This document shows positions 1 to 6,053 of a DNA stretch of 9,044 nucleotides, in pieces (the first letter of the stretch is position 1; the number at the start of each line of letters is the position of its first letter). Made by a program: the position numbers and the translations under genes. The notes below the pieces were generated by a model, which did no database searches, had not been told where the DNA came from, and saw only the letters and a program-made list of their open reading frames with translations. Source of the stretch: Flavobacteriales bacterium (GTDB lineage Bacteria > Bacteroidota > Bacteroidia > Flavobacteriales > PHOS-HE28); the NCBI GenBank assembly GCA_008016945.1, contig SSGN01000031.1, positions 1 through 9,044 of the forward strand. The letters run 5' to 3'.

Positions 1-309
1 AACGCCGATCAGATCATGACCTACAAGGACGTGATCGTGGTGGTGGGCGACAAAGGGGTGAGCACCTTCAACATGAACACCGGCGAGGCCGTGGCCAGTG
101 GCAAGTACAAAAAGGCGGACCTGGAAGAGGTGGAGGGCGACCGCATGATCCTCAAGACCGCCAAGGCCGACATCGCATGCTTCGACCTGGACAATTGCAC
201 CTTCAAGGAGTTCAAGGCCCGCACCGGCGCCGTGACCACCATGAGCACCGACGGCAACTTCGTGTACGTGTACGACAAAAAGAACGTGACCAAAGTGGCA
301 ACGCGGTAA
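1..309 (+). CDS. C-terminal end of a probable beta-propeller (PQQ/WD40-like) protein, 5'-truncated by the window
   Basis: The frame is open from the first base and stops at a TAA at 307-309, so only the last 102 residues are present. An internal ATG at 16 is probably not the true start, because the frame continues upstream without a stop and the fragment begins in the middle of a repeat. The residues alternate short hydrophobic strands with turns (DVIVVVGDKGVSTFNMNTGE, later MSTDGNFVYVYDKKNV). This is the look of blades in PQQ-like or BamB-like beta-propellers, where a strand carrying D-G-x-x-V/L is followed by a turn such as NTGE. I see no catalytic motif. The family call rests on pattern only; the function and full length are unknown. 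A very stable hairpin follows the stop by 11 bases and probably ends the transcript. It could also be another all-beta repeat protein. Confidence 0.55.
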   Translation, partial: NADQIMTYKDVIVVVGDKGVSTFNMNTGEAVASGKYKKADLEEVEGDRMILKTAKADIACFDLDNCTFKEFKARTGAVTTMSTDGNFVYVYDKKNVTKVATR

Positions 310-320
310 GCAACTCCATA

Positions 321-372
321 TCTCCGAACGCAACAGGCTGCACTCAACGGTGCAGCCTGTTGCGTTCGGAGA
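321..372 (+). terminator. Long perfect hairpin downstream of the beta-propeller gene, probable terminator
   Basis: The arms 321-342 and 351-372 are exact reverse complements over 22 bases. The stem can grow by a C-G pair (343/350) and a T-G wobble (344/349) to leave a CAAC tetraloop (345-348), and outward by an A-T pair (320/373). It lies 11 bases after the TAA of the partial gene. There is no T-run on either side, so it is not a classical E. coli-type intrinsic terminator. A long GC-rich stem just after a stop codon is still most simply a terminator or an mRNA 3'-end stabiliser. The stem is symmetric and would form in either direction. Confidence 0.65.
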
Positions 373-656
373 TGGTGTGGCGCCCAAAGCTCGCCCGGGG
401 ATGTCGGTTGAGCCACGTTCTCCCCTATTCCTCCGCCCCCTGCGATCCTCGAACACCTCGGGAGGAGCTATGGAATAGGGCGCTCGGATCCATGCCATAA
501 ACACGGGAATGGGGCTGTGGGATGCATCGTTCCGAAGGATCCCTGTCGCGACACTTGGCTTCGCCTCGCGCTACGGTCCATCCTTAGGGGTGAGTGCAAG
601 TGTGCCGGTCCTGTTACGGGATCATAGTCTGATGCCCACGCCCGGGCCGCACATGA
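373..656. other. Intergenic block with no convincing gene
   Basis: Together with the hairpin before it, this makes 347 bases (310-656) without a gene. Short open frames cross it on both strands (for example from the ATG at 509), but their translations are rich in Arg, Pro and Ser and show no family pattern. Sequence features are: a 9-bp inverted repeat 423-431 / 472-480 (CCCTATTCC with GGAATAGGG) around a 40-base interior with further short complementarity; a 10-bp perfect palindrome TGTCGCGACA at 544-553; and a GCCCGGGC palindrome at 640-647. The head-GIN gene on the opposite strand ends at 657, so the block is the shared 3' space of two converging genes. I cannot tell a decayed gene, a dispersed intergenic repeat or a small RNA from spacer. 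Confidence 0.5.
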
Positions 657-1313
657 TCAGTCCACCCGGATCACGTTGCCCACTCCGGTATCGGTGATGT
701 CCACCACGGGGGTGCCGTGGTAGTAGATGCTACCGACCCCGCTCAGATAGCCGTGCAGCAGGTCGTGGACCCGCACCTCCAGGGAGCCAACACCACTGAG
801 ACCGGCTTGGCAAGTGTCGGCAGGCATGGCTTGTGCACTCACTCGGCCCACCCCATGCTGGGTGACCTGGAGGTTCCGGACCGAGCCGTGCAAGTCGATA
901 TCAGCCACCCCGTTGTTCACCACCTCAAGATGGCTGAGGCCGAAGAACCCGGAGACTTGTGCTTCGTGCACACCATTATGGATCAGCCGACCTACCGTGG
1001 GCATATCCACGGTGACCTCGAACCGAATGCCATCCCCATAGTTGCCCGGAGCCAAGGTGAGGGTGAGCGTATTGTCCGATACGATGGTGCGTACCATCGA
1101 TCGTACGTTGGCATCGGTCCGCACGGCGACCTGGTGTGTCGGGGCTTGGCGCAGATGGGCCCGGATGGGGCCTTCGATGCGTACGTTCATGAAAGTACCT
1201 ACCGACCGGTATTCCGTGGTGATGATGCCCGAGCCGCGGATCTCGTCCTTGCGACAGGCCGTCATGAGCATGATGGAGAGGGAGAACAGGGTGATGGTCA
1301 GTGCATTCCGCAT
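657..1313 (-). CDS. Head-GIN domain (DUF2807) lipoprotein, predicted beta-helix
   Basis: The product is 218 residues. I chose the start at 1313 because it gives an intact lipoprotein signal (MRNALTIT, hydrophobic core, lipobox M-T-A-C with Cys20). The frame is open further upstream, but that extension is proline- and arginine-rich and would bury the signal. The mature part begins with a GSG motif (27-29) and a strand pattern typical of the Bacteroidota head-GIN family (Pfam DUF2807, described as putative adhesin). From residue 111 a Gly-Val turn recurs at G114, G135, G154, G174, G192 and G210. The 18-21 residue spacing is consistent with rungs of a parallel beta-helix. It is probably anchored in the outer or inner membrane through Cys20 and faces the periplasm or surface. 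The molecular role of the family is not established. It is divergent from the Crp/Fnr gene. No terminator is obvious after it. Confidence 0.85.
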   Translation of the reverse strand: MRNALTITLFSLSIMLMTACRKDEIRGSGIITTEYRSVGTFMNVRIEGPIRAHLRQAPTHQVAVRTDANVRSMVRTIVSDNTLTLTLAPGNYGDGIRFEVTVDMPTVGRLIHNGVHEAQVSGFFGLSHLEVVNNGVADIDLHGSVRNLQVTQHGVGRVSAQAMPADTCQAGLSGVGSLEVRVHDLLHGYLSGVGSIYYHGTPVVDITDTGVGNVIRVD

Positions 1314-1634
1314 GGTGTAGTAGACGACCGGAATAGCCGGTCTACCCGTATGACAACGGCCCTCTGGAATACCCCTATCCGATGGCGTGGATTTCGGAGG
1401 GGGGCGGGTACGATCGGGCTCCAGATGGTGGGTCGCTGTGTTCCGGCGTTCTACTTTGGACCATGCCGTTCGTACCCGTTCTCCTGGTGGTGATCCGCTG
1501 TGGGAAAGACGATCCCGCTCGCCCATGGTTTCCGGGTGGTGGCCAGTATGGTGTTCCGATCAGGTGCGCGTTCAGGAGCATTCCGGCGTTCGGTCTTCAA
1601 TGCCGATCTTCGTTGCGCATCAGAAGAACAGCGC
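1314..1634. promoter_or_regulatory. Divergent intergenic region between the head-GIN lipoprotein and Crp/Fnr genes
   Basis: This 321-base stretch must hold the promoters of both flanking genes, yet I find no exact TAnnTTTG -7 box in either orientation. A 6-bp inverted repeat with a 5-base loop (GACCGG 1326-1331, CCGGTC 1337-1342) lies 13 bases upstream of the lipoprotein ATG. It could be an operator half-site pair or a 5'-UTR hairpin. The 11-mer TTCCGGCGTTC occurs twice on the + strand, at 1441-1451 and 1581-1591. Frames crossing the region, including the in-frame extension of the Crp/Fnr gene back to 1500, have no recognisable protein pattern. Neither the inverted repeat nor the direct repeat is long enough to be firm evidence of regulation. 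Confidence 0.4.
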
Positions 1635-2201
1635 ATGGAGATCGTCTGGCGTACGATCGAACGATATGTGGGACTTTCCCCAGCGGACCGGGATGCGATC
1701 GCACCCTGTTGGCGGGAGCATGCCTTCTCACGAGGTGCTTACATATGTATGGTGGGCCAGGTGGAGCAGTATTTCTACATCGTGCAGACCGGCGTGCAAA
1801 GGCTTTCCTTCCCGCACGATGGTAACGACATCTGTGTGGGGTTCGCCTACGATGGCAGTTGGAGCGGAGAGTACACTTCGTTCGTGACCCGTACACCGGC
1901 CCGCTTCGATGTATTGGCCATGACGGATTCGGTGCTCTGGGGCATCCGATACGACGATCTTCAACGTCTTTTCCGCGAGCTGCCGGTGATGGAGCGCTTC
2001 GGGCGGTTGATCCTGGAGGAGCTGCTGGTGGGTCGGGCGCTGCGCGAGATCGAGCAATTGAGCATGAGCGCGGAAGAGCGCTACGACCGCTTGGTGGAAC
2101 GCAGTCCGCATCTGCTGCAATTGGCCTCCCAGAAGGATATCGCCAGTTACCTCCGTATGACCCCGGAAACGTTCAGCCGACTGCGCAGGCGCCGTTCTTG
2201 A
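1635..2201 (+). CDS. Crp/Fnr-family transcriptional regulator (short Bacteroidota type)
   Basis: The product is 188 residues from the ATG at 1635, the usual length of compact Bacteroidota Crp/Fnr regulators. The frame is open back to 1500, but those 45 extra residues do not resemble the family. The N-terminal cyclic-nucleotide-binding-like beta-roll spans about 20-110 (YICMVGQVEQYFYIVQTGV at 36-54, then GEYTSF at 78-83 and PARF at 88-91). A long dimerisation helix lies near 110-140. A C-terminal helix-turn-helix at about 160-186 contains the recognition segment QKDIASYLRMTPETFSRLRR (166-185), a near-textbook Crp HTH. The cAMP phosphate-binding signature RGEL...R(S/T)A is absent, so cAMP is an unlikely ligand. 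There is no N-terminal Cys cluster for an FNR iron-sulfur centre. Its targets are unknown. The divergent lipoprotein and the downstream DinB-like gene are candidates by position only. Confidence 0.88.
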   Translation: MEIVWRTIERYVGLSPADRDAIAPCWREHAFSRGAYICMVGQVEQYFYIVQTGVQRLSFPHDGNDICVGFAYDGSWSGEYTSFVTRTPARFDVLAMTDSVLWGIRYDDLQRLFRELPVMERFGRLILEELLVGRALREIEQLSMSAEERYDRLVERSPHLLQLASQKDIASYLRMTPETFSRLRRRRS

Positions 2202-2247
2202 TCCAGATCAAGTGGCCCATGTCGGTGGCCATGGTTCCTTTGCCCTT

Positions 2248-2811
2248 ATGGAGGTCCGTAGGTTGATCGAAGAAGCGCGCAGCACCCTGTTGGCGCAACG
2301 TGCCCGTGCACAGGCCTTGCAACATATGCCCGCGGAAAGGTTGTTGTACCGGCCTGCGCCCGAGGCTTGGAACGTACTGGAGGTGTTCGAACACCTGAAC
2401 CTGAGCAGCGGCATCTATGTGCGTGGGCTTGAAGCGCAATTCGCCCGCAAGGCCGCTCGCTACCGCGCCAACCCCGAGTTCCGTCCGGGGTGGATCGGCA
2501 ACTGGTTCACCGAGGGCCTCAAGCCACAGGCCGATGGCGCCATCCGGTGGAAGATGCGCACGATGAAACTATTCGATCCCGCACGACAGCGCGGGGCTTC
2601 GCTCCAGAGCATCGGGCGGTTCGTGGATCTGTGCGACCGGTTCATCCACCTGCTCGAACAGGCATCGACCACGGATCTGAACAAGGTCAGGGTCACCAGC
2701 AGTCTGGGGCCATTGGTCCGTTTCAAGGCCGGCGATGTGATCCGGTTCCCCTTGGCGCATCAGGAACGGCATTTCATACAGATCGAACGCCTCCTGCGTT
2801 CCGCCGGATAG
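2248..2811 (+). CDS. DinB-fold (DinB_2-like) putative metal-dependent protein
   Basis: The product is 187 residues, starting MEVRRLIEEARSTLL. I prefer the ATG at 2248 over an in-frame GTG at 2212, since the extra 12 residues (Gly/His-rich) do not fit the opening helix of the family. DinB-like proteins are four-helix bundles with a metal-binding His triad. The candidates here are H49 in W-N-V-L-E-V-F-E-H-L (41-50) and the HxxxH pair H171/H175 in A-H-Q-E-R-H-F. P38, W41 and the spacing between the first His and the C-terminal HxxxH fit the DinB_2 pattern. Members include thiol-dependent transferases, but most Bacteroidota members are uncharacterised and I infer no reaction. The gene begins 46 bases after the Crp/Fnr stop on the same strand, so co-transcription is plausible. 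It is closed by the strong hairpin at 2815-2855. Confidence 0.8.
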   Translation: MEVRRLIEEARSTLLAQRARAQALQHMPAERLLYRPAPEAWNVLEVFEHLNLSSGIYVRGLEAQFARKAARYRANPEFRPGWIGNWFTEGLKPQADGAIRWKMRTMKLFDPARQRGASLQSIGRFVDLCDRFIHLLEQASTTDLNKVRVTSSLGPLVRFKAGDVIRFPLAHQERHFIQIERLLRSAG

Positions 2812-2814
2812 GGC

Positions 2815-2855
2815 AGAAAGCCACGAGCCGCGCCCTGCGCGGCTCGTGGCTTTCT
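2815..2855. terminator. Bidirectional terminator hairpin between convergent genes
   Basis: The arms 2815-2832 and 2838-2855 are exact reverse complements over 18 bases (AGAAAGCCACGAGCCGCG and its complement), with loop CCCTG; one more C-G pair (2833/2837) is possible. The hairpin starts 3 bases after the DinB-like stop (+) and ends 7 bases before the last base of the OmpA-family gene (-). The outer stem supplies AGAAAG / CTTTCT, so in each direction the 3' arm ends in a T-rich CTTTCT. That is short of a true T-run but fits a two-way terminator for the converging genes. Confidence 0.85.
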
Positions 2856-2862
2856 AATTGGT

Positions 2863-3750
2863 TCACTTCGAGAGTTCGCTGGCCTGCTTGAGGCCTTGCT
2901 CGATCATGCCATAGAACTGGTCCATCTTCGGCAGGATCACGATCCGGGTGCGGCGGTTGGTGCTCCGATGCTCCGGGGTGTCGTTGTCCACCAACGGCAC
3001 ATACTCGCTCCTTCCACCAGCGGTGATACGCGCTGGATCCACCCCATAGTCCTTCTGAAGTACCCGGGTGATGGCCACCGCGCGCTGCACGCTCAGGTCC
3101 CAGTTGTCCTTGATGCACTCCTTGCTCACCGGCACATTGTCCGTATGTCCTTCGACCAGCACCTCCATATCCGGCTTGGCGTTCACCACGGTGGCCACTT
3201 TGGAGAGCACTTCCTTCGCACGGGGCGAGATGGTGGTGCTGCCGCTGGTGAAGACCATCTTGTCGCTCAACGAGATGAACACCACGCTCTTCTCCACGTT
3301 CACCACCACGTCGGTATCGTTCAGGTTGCCCAACGAGCTCTTCAGGTTCACCACCAGCGCCAAGGTCACCGAGTCCTTCTTGCTCAGCGCCTCGTTCAGG
3401 CTGCGGATGCGCAGGTCCTGTTCCTTGATCTGTTCCAACGACTTCTCCAGGTTCTGTGCCTCCTTGGCCGAAAGGGTGGCCATCTGGCTCACGTTATTGA
3501 GCAGGGCGGCATTGGTGTTGTTCAACTGGTTCACCTGGTCCTTCAGGTGCTGGTTCTTGTTCTCCATCTCGGCCAGCCGGGCATCGAGTATGGAGCGCTG
3601 GCTGTTGCAGTCGCCCAGGGCACGGTTGGCCTCGTCCAACTTGGTCTTCAAGGTCTCGTTGGAGGCCTGGATGGCCGTGTACTTCTTCTTCGAGACACAG
3701 GAGCCCAGCAGCAGCGCTGCGCTGAGCGCGAAAAGAACGGTTCGTTTCAT
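2863..3750 (-). CDS. OmpA-family peptidoglycan-binding lipoprotein with coiled-coil stalk
   Basis: The product is 295 residues. The start at 3750 gives MKRTVLFALS, a hydrophobic core and the lipobox L-G-S-C (Cys18), so it is a lipoprotein; the open frame upstream would spoil this signal. Residues about 22-125 are charged, Leu/Asn/Gln-rich and heptad-like, predicting a coiled coil. Residues about 150-275 form the OmpA C-terminal domain: EGHTDN (200-205), NWDLSVQRA (216-224), GGRSEY (245-250) and NRRTRI (265-270). By alignment with Acinetobacter OmpA, D204 and R223 would contact the diaminopimelate of peptidoglycan. Its likely role is tethering the outer membrane to the cell wall, with the coiled coil as spacer or oligomerisation arm. 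A MotB-like role is less likely, because the N-terminus is a lipoprotein signal and not a stator transmembrane helix. It lies 40 bases downstream of the glycosyltransferase gene and has its own possible -7 box at 3771-3778. Confidence 0.92.
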   Translation of the reverse strand: MKRTVLFALSAALLLGSCVSKKKYTAIQASNETLKTKLDEANRALGDCNSQRSILDARLAEMENKNQHLKDQVNQLNNTNAALLNNVSQMATLSAKEAQNLEKSLEQIKEQDLRIRSLNEALSKKDSVTLALVVNLKSSLGNLNDTDVVVNVEKSVVFISLSDKMVFTSGSTTISPRAKEVLSKVATVVNAKPDMEVLVEGHTDNVPVSKECIKDNWDLSVQRAVAITRVLQKDYGVDPARITAGGRSEYVPLVDNDTPEHRSTNRRTRIVILPKMDQFYGMIEQGLKQASELSK

Positions 3751-3770
3751 GGATGTTGGAATAGGAACCG

Positions 3771-3778
3771 CGAAGGTA
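3771..3778 (-). promoter_or_regulatory. Possible -7 box (TACCTTCG) for the OmpA-family gene
   Basis: Read on the minus strand, TACCTTCG matches the Bacteroidota -7 consensus TAnnTTTG at five of six fixed positions. It lies 20 bases upstream of the ATG and just after the stop of the glycosyltransferase gene. No good -33 element sits at the expected 19-21-base spacing (a TTG occurs only 13 bases upstream), so the match is tentative. Confidence 0.35.
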
Positions 3779-3790
3779 CTTCCCCCTCCC

Positions 3791-5029
3791 TCAAGCGTGA
3801 ATGACACCCTTTCCTGGTCGCCTTCGCCACCGGTCCAGGAGCATGGCCATGGTCGCTACGCCCACCATCATCAACAAGGGCTCGGCCAATAGCCGGTGCC
3901 GCGTCTCGAAGTAGAACATGCACTGGATCAGCGATAGGGCCGCCACGGAGGTGATCACCAGCAACAGCCCCGGATGCCGGAACACCACCGCCTGGGCCAG
4001 CAGCAGGAGCAGAAGTGCTGCAGCATACCATTTGAACAGGACCACACCCCAGGCCATGGCCGTTGTGTGGCCCAGCCCCGCATGGGACCGGAAGAGCCAG
4101 AAGTTGCGGAGCTTCACCCCGAGCATCCGCCAGCGGAGGCTGGGGTCCGCCCGGGTCTCCGCCTCCCATTTCGCTTTGAAGAACGCCGAACGCTCCGGGG
4201 TGTCCATGCTGAACATGAGCACGCATTCCGCTGGGCAGAGCAAGTGCCAGTAACTGCGGCCATCGGCCAGGTGTCCCGCTCCTTCTGTGCTTTCCTGCAG
4301 TCCGATCCAGGTGAGTTGATCGGTAACGGAGGTGATCTGGTACCGCCCGGTGACCGCGTGGTTCCGGATGACCCAGCCCCCGAGCGGACCGAAGAGCAAG
4401 AGGAATAGCACCGCCAGGGACATAGGGCGCCACATGGATAGCATGGACCGGGTGTGCCGCAGGGCGAAGGGGAGCAGGAACACCCCGAGCGTAGGCCGGT
4501 TGAGCAGGGCGAGCCCGCCCAACGCGAAGAGCGCCACCACCGTGGGGCGCCGTGCCGGGTCGGCTGTCAACGAACCGTACAAAAGCGCGATGGCCAACAG
4601 CGTGTCCCAGGCGAACGGGTGGACCATGCGGACCTGGTAATAGGCCATGAACGGGTTCAGCCCGGTGAGCAAGGCAGAGACCCAGGCAACGCCACCTGCG
4701 TACGGGGTGCCGCGTAGGAGATGCAGGGCCATGCGGTGGACCAATAGGGCCGTGAGCGCACCACACCCCACCTGGAAGACCAGGATCGAAGTGGTTCCGA
4801 GGCCGACCAGATGGAACAGTGCCACGAGTGCCGTATGGACAGGAAGTTGGAACGAGCGGTCCCAGGTGCCGAAGTAGTGGTGCCCGAACTGTCCCGTGGC
4901 CACAAGGTCCAAGGCTGCCGTGTACGTCTCGAAAACCTGGTCGGCCCGTAGGAAGAAGAGCTTGAGCACGGCAGGGCCTCCTATGACCATGGCCCACCAC
5001 AGGATCCGCAGGTGCTTCTTCGTCGGCAT
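3791..5029 (-). CDS. GT39/GT-C-like integral membrane glycosyltransferase
   Basis: The product is 412 residues from the ATG at 5029 (MPTKKHLRIL). In-frame ATGs further upstream (5077 and beyond) are less likely, since a near-consensus promoter (5062-5092) would start transcription downstream of 5077. The protein is strongly hydrophobic with roughly 8-10 transmembrane segments. The order fits GT-C enzymes of the dolichyl/polyprenyl-phosphate-mannose type. After TM1 comes an acidic loop with RADQVFETY (28-36; D30 and E34 are candidate catalytic or metal residues). L-N-R-P-T is at 176-180. RNHAVTGRYQITS is at 222-234, like the W-x-x-R-N-x-x-x-x-G segment of the family. Near the end is F-E-T-R-H-R-L-x-x-E-P (374-384), like the E-x-R-Y/H-R-x-x-x-P motif. 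Such enzymes move a sugar from a lipid-linked donor to a protein, glycan or lipid A on the periplasmic face. Donor and acceptor cannot be read from sequence. Confidence 0.78.
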   Translation of the reverse strand: MPTKKHLRILWWAMVIGGPAVLKLFFLRADQVFETYTAALDLVATGQFGHHYFGTWDRSFQLPVHTALVALFHLVGLGTTSILVFQVGCGALTALLVHRMALHLLRGTPYAGGVAWVSALLTGLNPFMAYYQVRMVHPFAWDTLLAIALLYGSLTADPARRPTVVALFALGGLALLNRPTLGVFLLPFALRHTRSMLSMWRPMSLAVLFLLLFGPLGGWVIRNHAVTGRYQITSVTDQLTWIGLQESTEGAGHLADGRSYWHLLCPAECVLMFSMDTPERSAFFKAKWEAETRADPSLRWRMLGVKLRNFWLFRSHAGLGHTTAMAWGVVLFKWYAAALLLLLLAQAVVFRHPGLLLVITSVAALSLIQCMFYFETRHRLLAEPLLMMVGVATMAMLLDRWRRRPGKGVIHA

Positions 5030-5061
5030 CAGACCTGGCGTGTGCGGTGGTTCATCCCGCT

Positions 5062-5092
5062 CAAAATTACGGGCCATCTTGTGGCCGGCGAA
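5062..5092 (-). promoter_or_regulatory. Bacteroidota-type promoter for the glycosyltransferase gene
   Basis: On the minus strand there is TTCG (5092-5089), a 19-base spacer, then TAATTTTG (5069-5062). The second element matches the -7 consensus TAnnTTTG exactly. The first is one base off the -33 TTTG, and the spacing is within the usual range. Transcription would begin near 5055, placing the ATG at 5029 about 25 bases downstream and excluding the upstream in-frame ATG at 5077. This is the best promoter match I found in the window. Confidence 0.6.
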
Positions 5093-5159
5093 GATCGGCA
5101 TGCTGCCGACCGCTGGTGCCGTGTGCGCCCGATCGGGCCGGGGCTGGCACCAGGTGCGG

Positions 5160-5167
5160 TAGTTTCG
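5160..5167 (+). promoter_or_regulatory. -7 box variant (TAGTTTCG) immediately upstream of the methyltransferase start
   Basis: TAGTTTCG matches TAnnTTTG at five of six fixed positions and ends 4 bases before the ATG at 5172. Transcription starting 5-8 bases downstream of the box would fall at or beside the ATG, implying a leaderless or nearly leaderless mRNA. No clear -33 element is seen. The same octamer precedes the lolA ATG at 8198 with nearly the same spacing. Confidence 0.4.
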
Positions 5168-5171
5168 TGCC

Positions 5172-5975
5172 ATGGGCGATCCCTCGGAATACTTCACGGC
5201 CAACCGGCAGGCATGGAATGAACGCACCAAACTTCATGTGGGCTCGGCCTTCTACGATGTGGATGGGTTCATCGCAGGCCACGACCCGTTGAACGCCATT
5301 GAACTGGAGCTTCTGGGAGATGTTGCGGGCTTGGAGGTGTTGCACCTGCAGTGCCACTTCGGACAGGATACGCTTGCCTTGGCCCGTAGAGGGGCCCGCG
5401 TCACCGGCCTGGACATCGCGGACGAGGCCATCAGCGAGGCGCGGAAATTGACCGACCGGTGCGGACTCCAGGCCGATTGGGTGGTCGCTAACGTGGTGGA
5501 CCACCAGCCCTTTCTCGATGGCCGGTCCGATCTGGTCTTCACCAGCTATGGTACCATCGGGTGGATCCCCGAGCTTTCCGCCTGGGCGAACAACATCTTC
5601 CGTTACCTCCGTCCCGGCGGCAGGTTCGTGATCGTGGAGTTCCACCCCGTGGTCTGGATGTTCGATAACGAATTCAGCAGGGTGGCCTACCCCTACTTCA
5701 ATCGGCAGCTGATCGTGGAGGAAGAGCAAGGGTCCTATGCGGACCGTGATGCCGGTGTGAGGCTCACCTCCTACTCCTGGAACCACGACCTGGCCGAGGT
5801 GCACACCGCTTTGCACGCGGCTGGCCTACGGGTAGATCGGTTCGTGGAGCGGGATGGTTCTCCGTATGACTGCTTCAGGAACACGATCCAAGGTGCCGAT
5901 GGCTTGTATCGGATCCAAGGCCTTGAAGGCAGGATCCCCATGGTCTATGGCATGGTCGCCAGCAAGCCGCGGTAG
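5172..5975 (+). CDS. Class I SAM-dependent methyltransferase
   Basis: The product is 267 residues. A Rossmann-fold methyltransferase core runs from about residue 50 to 160. Motif I is V-L-H-L-Q-C-H-F-G-Q-D (56-66), a known variant in which the usual G-x-G-x-G becomes C-x-F-G-Q-D, leading to the acidic residue D81 in G-L-D-I-A (79-83), expected to hold the SAM ribose. Motif II-like V-F-T-S-Y-G-T-I-G is at 122-130, and the post-core L-R-P-G-G is at 146-150, as in UbiE/BioC-like families. The C-terminal 100 residues, rich in Tyr, Phe and Trp (for example W-M-F at 162-164 and Y-S-W-N-H at 201-205), probably form the substrate lid. No membrane segment or signal peptide, so cytosolic. The substrate is unknown. 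It is divergent from the glycosyltransferase gene and lies 78 bases before the SpmA-SpmB fusion. Confidence 0.88.
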   Translation: MGDPSEYFTANRQAWNERTKLHVGSAFYDVDGFIAGHDPLNAIELELLGDVAGLEVLHLQCHFGQDTLALARRGARVTGLDIADEAISEARKLTDRCGLQADWVVANVVDHQPFLDGRSDLVFTSYGTIGWIPELSAWANNIFRYLRPGGRFVIVEFHPVVWMFDNEFSRVAYPYFNRQLIVEEEQGSYADRDAGVRLTSYSWNHDLAEVHTALHAAGLRVDRFVERDGSPYDCFRNTIQGADGLYRIQGLEGRIPMVYGMVASKPR

Positions 5976-6053
5976 CCCCATCCACATCGCTCTGTTCAAC
6001 AAGAGCCCCCGCCACAAGCTTAACACCGCGCCTTCCGCTTGTCCTTTGTGGAC

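Noticed and set aside
509..697. A 62-codon frame in the 310-656 gap
   Set aside because: It has no recognisable pattern and runs into the 3' end of the head-GIN gene on the other strand.
1452..1459. TACTTTGG as a -7 box for the Crp/Fnr gene
   Set aside because: It is one base short of the TAnnTTTG spacing and lies about 175 bases from the preferred start, so it has no clear link to it.
717..1493. A 258-codon open frame on the plus strand
   Set aside because: It is the complement of the head-GIN lipoprotein gene, which has a lipobox, a family motif and regular repeats; the plus-strand translation has none of these.
1500..1634. An N-terminal extension of the Crp/Fnr gene
   Set aside because: The 45 extra residues do not match the compact Bacteroidota regulators, which begin close to the ATG at 1635. 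A longer start is not excluded.
2896..3804. A 302-codon plus-strand frame opposite the OmpA-family gene
   Set aside because: Its His/Val/Leu/Gln-rich translation is the mirror of a coiled-coil protein; the minus strand holds a complete OmpA C-terminal domain and lipobox.
3747..5000. A 417-codon minus-strand frame in another register from the glycosyltransferase
   Set aside because: It is Pro/Gly/His/Arg-rich and low in hydrophobic segments, while the overlapping frame gives a coherent membrane glycosyltransferase with conserved motifs.
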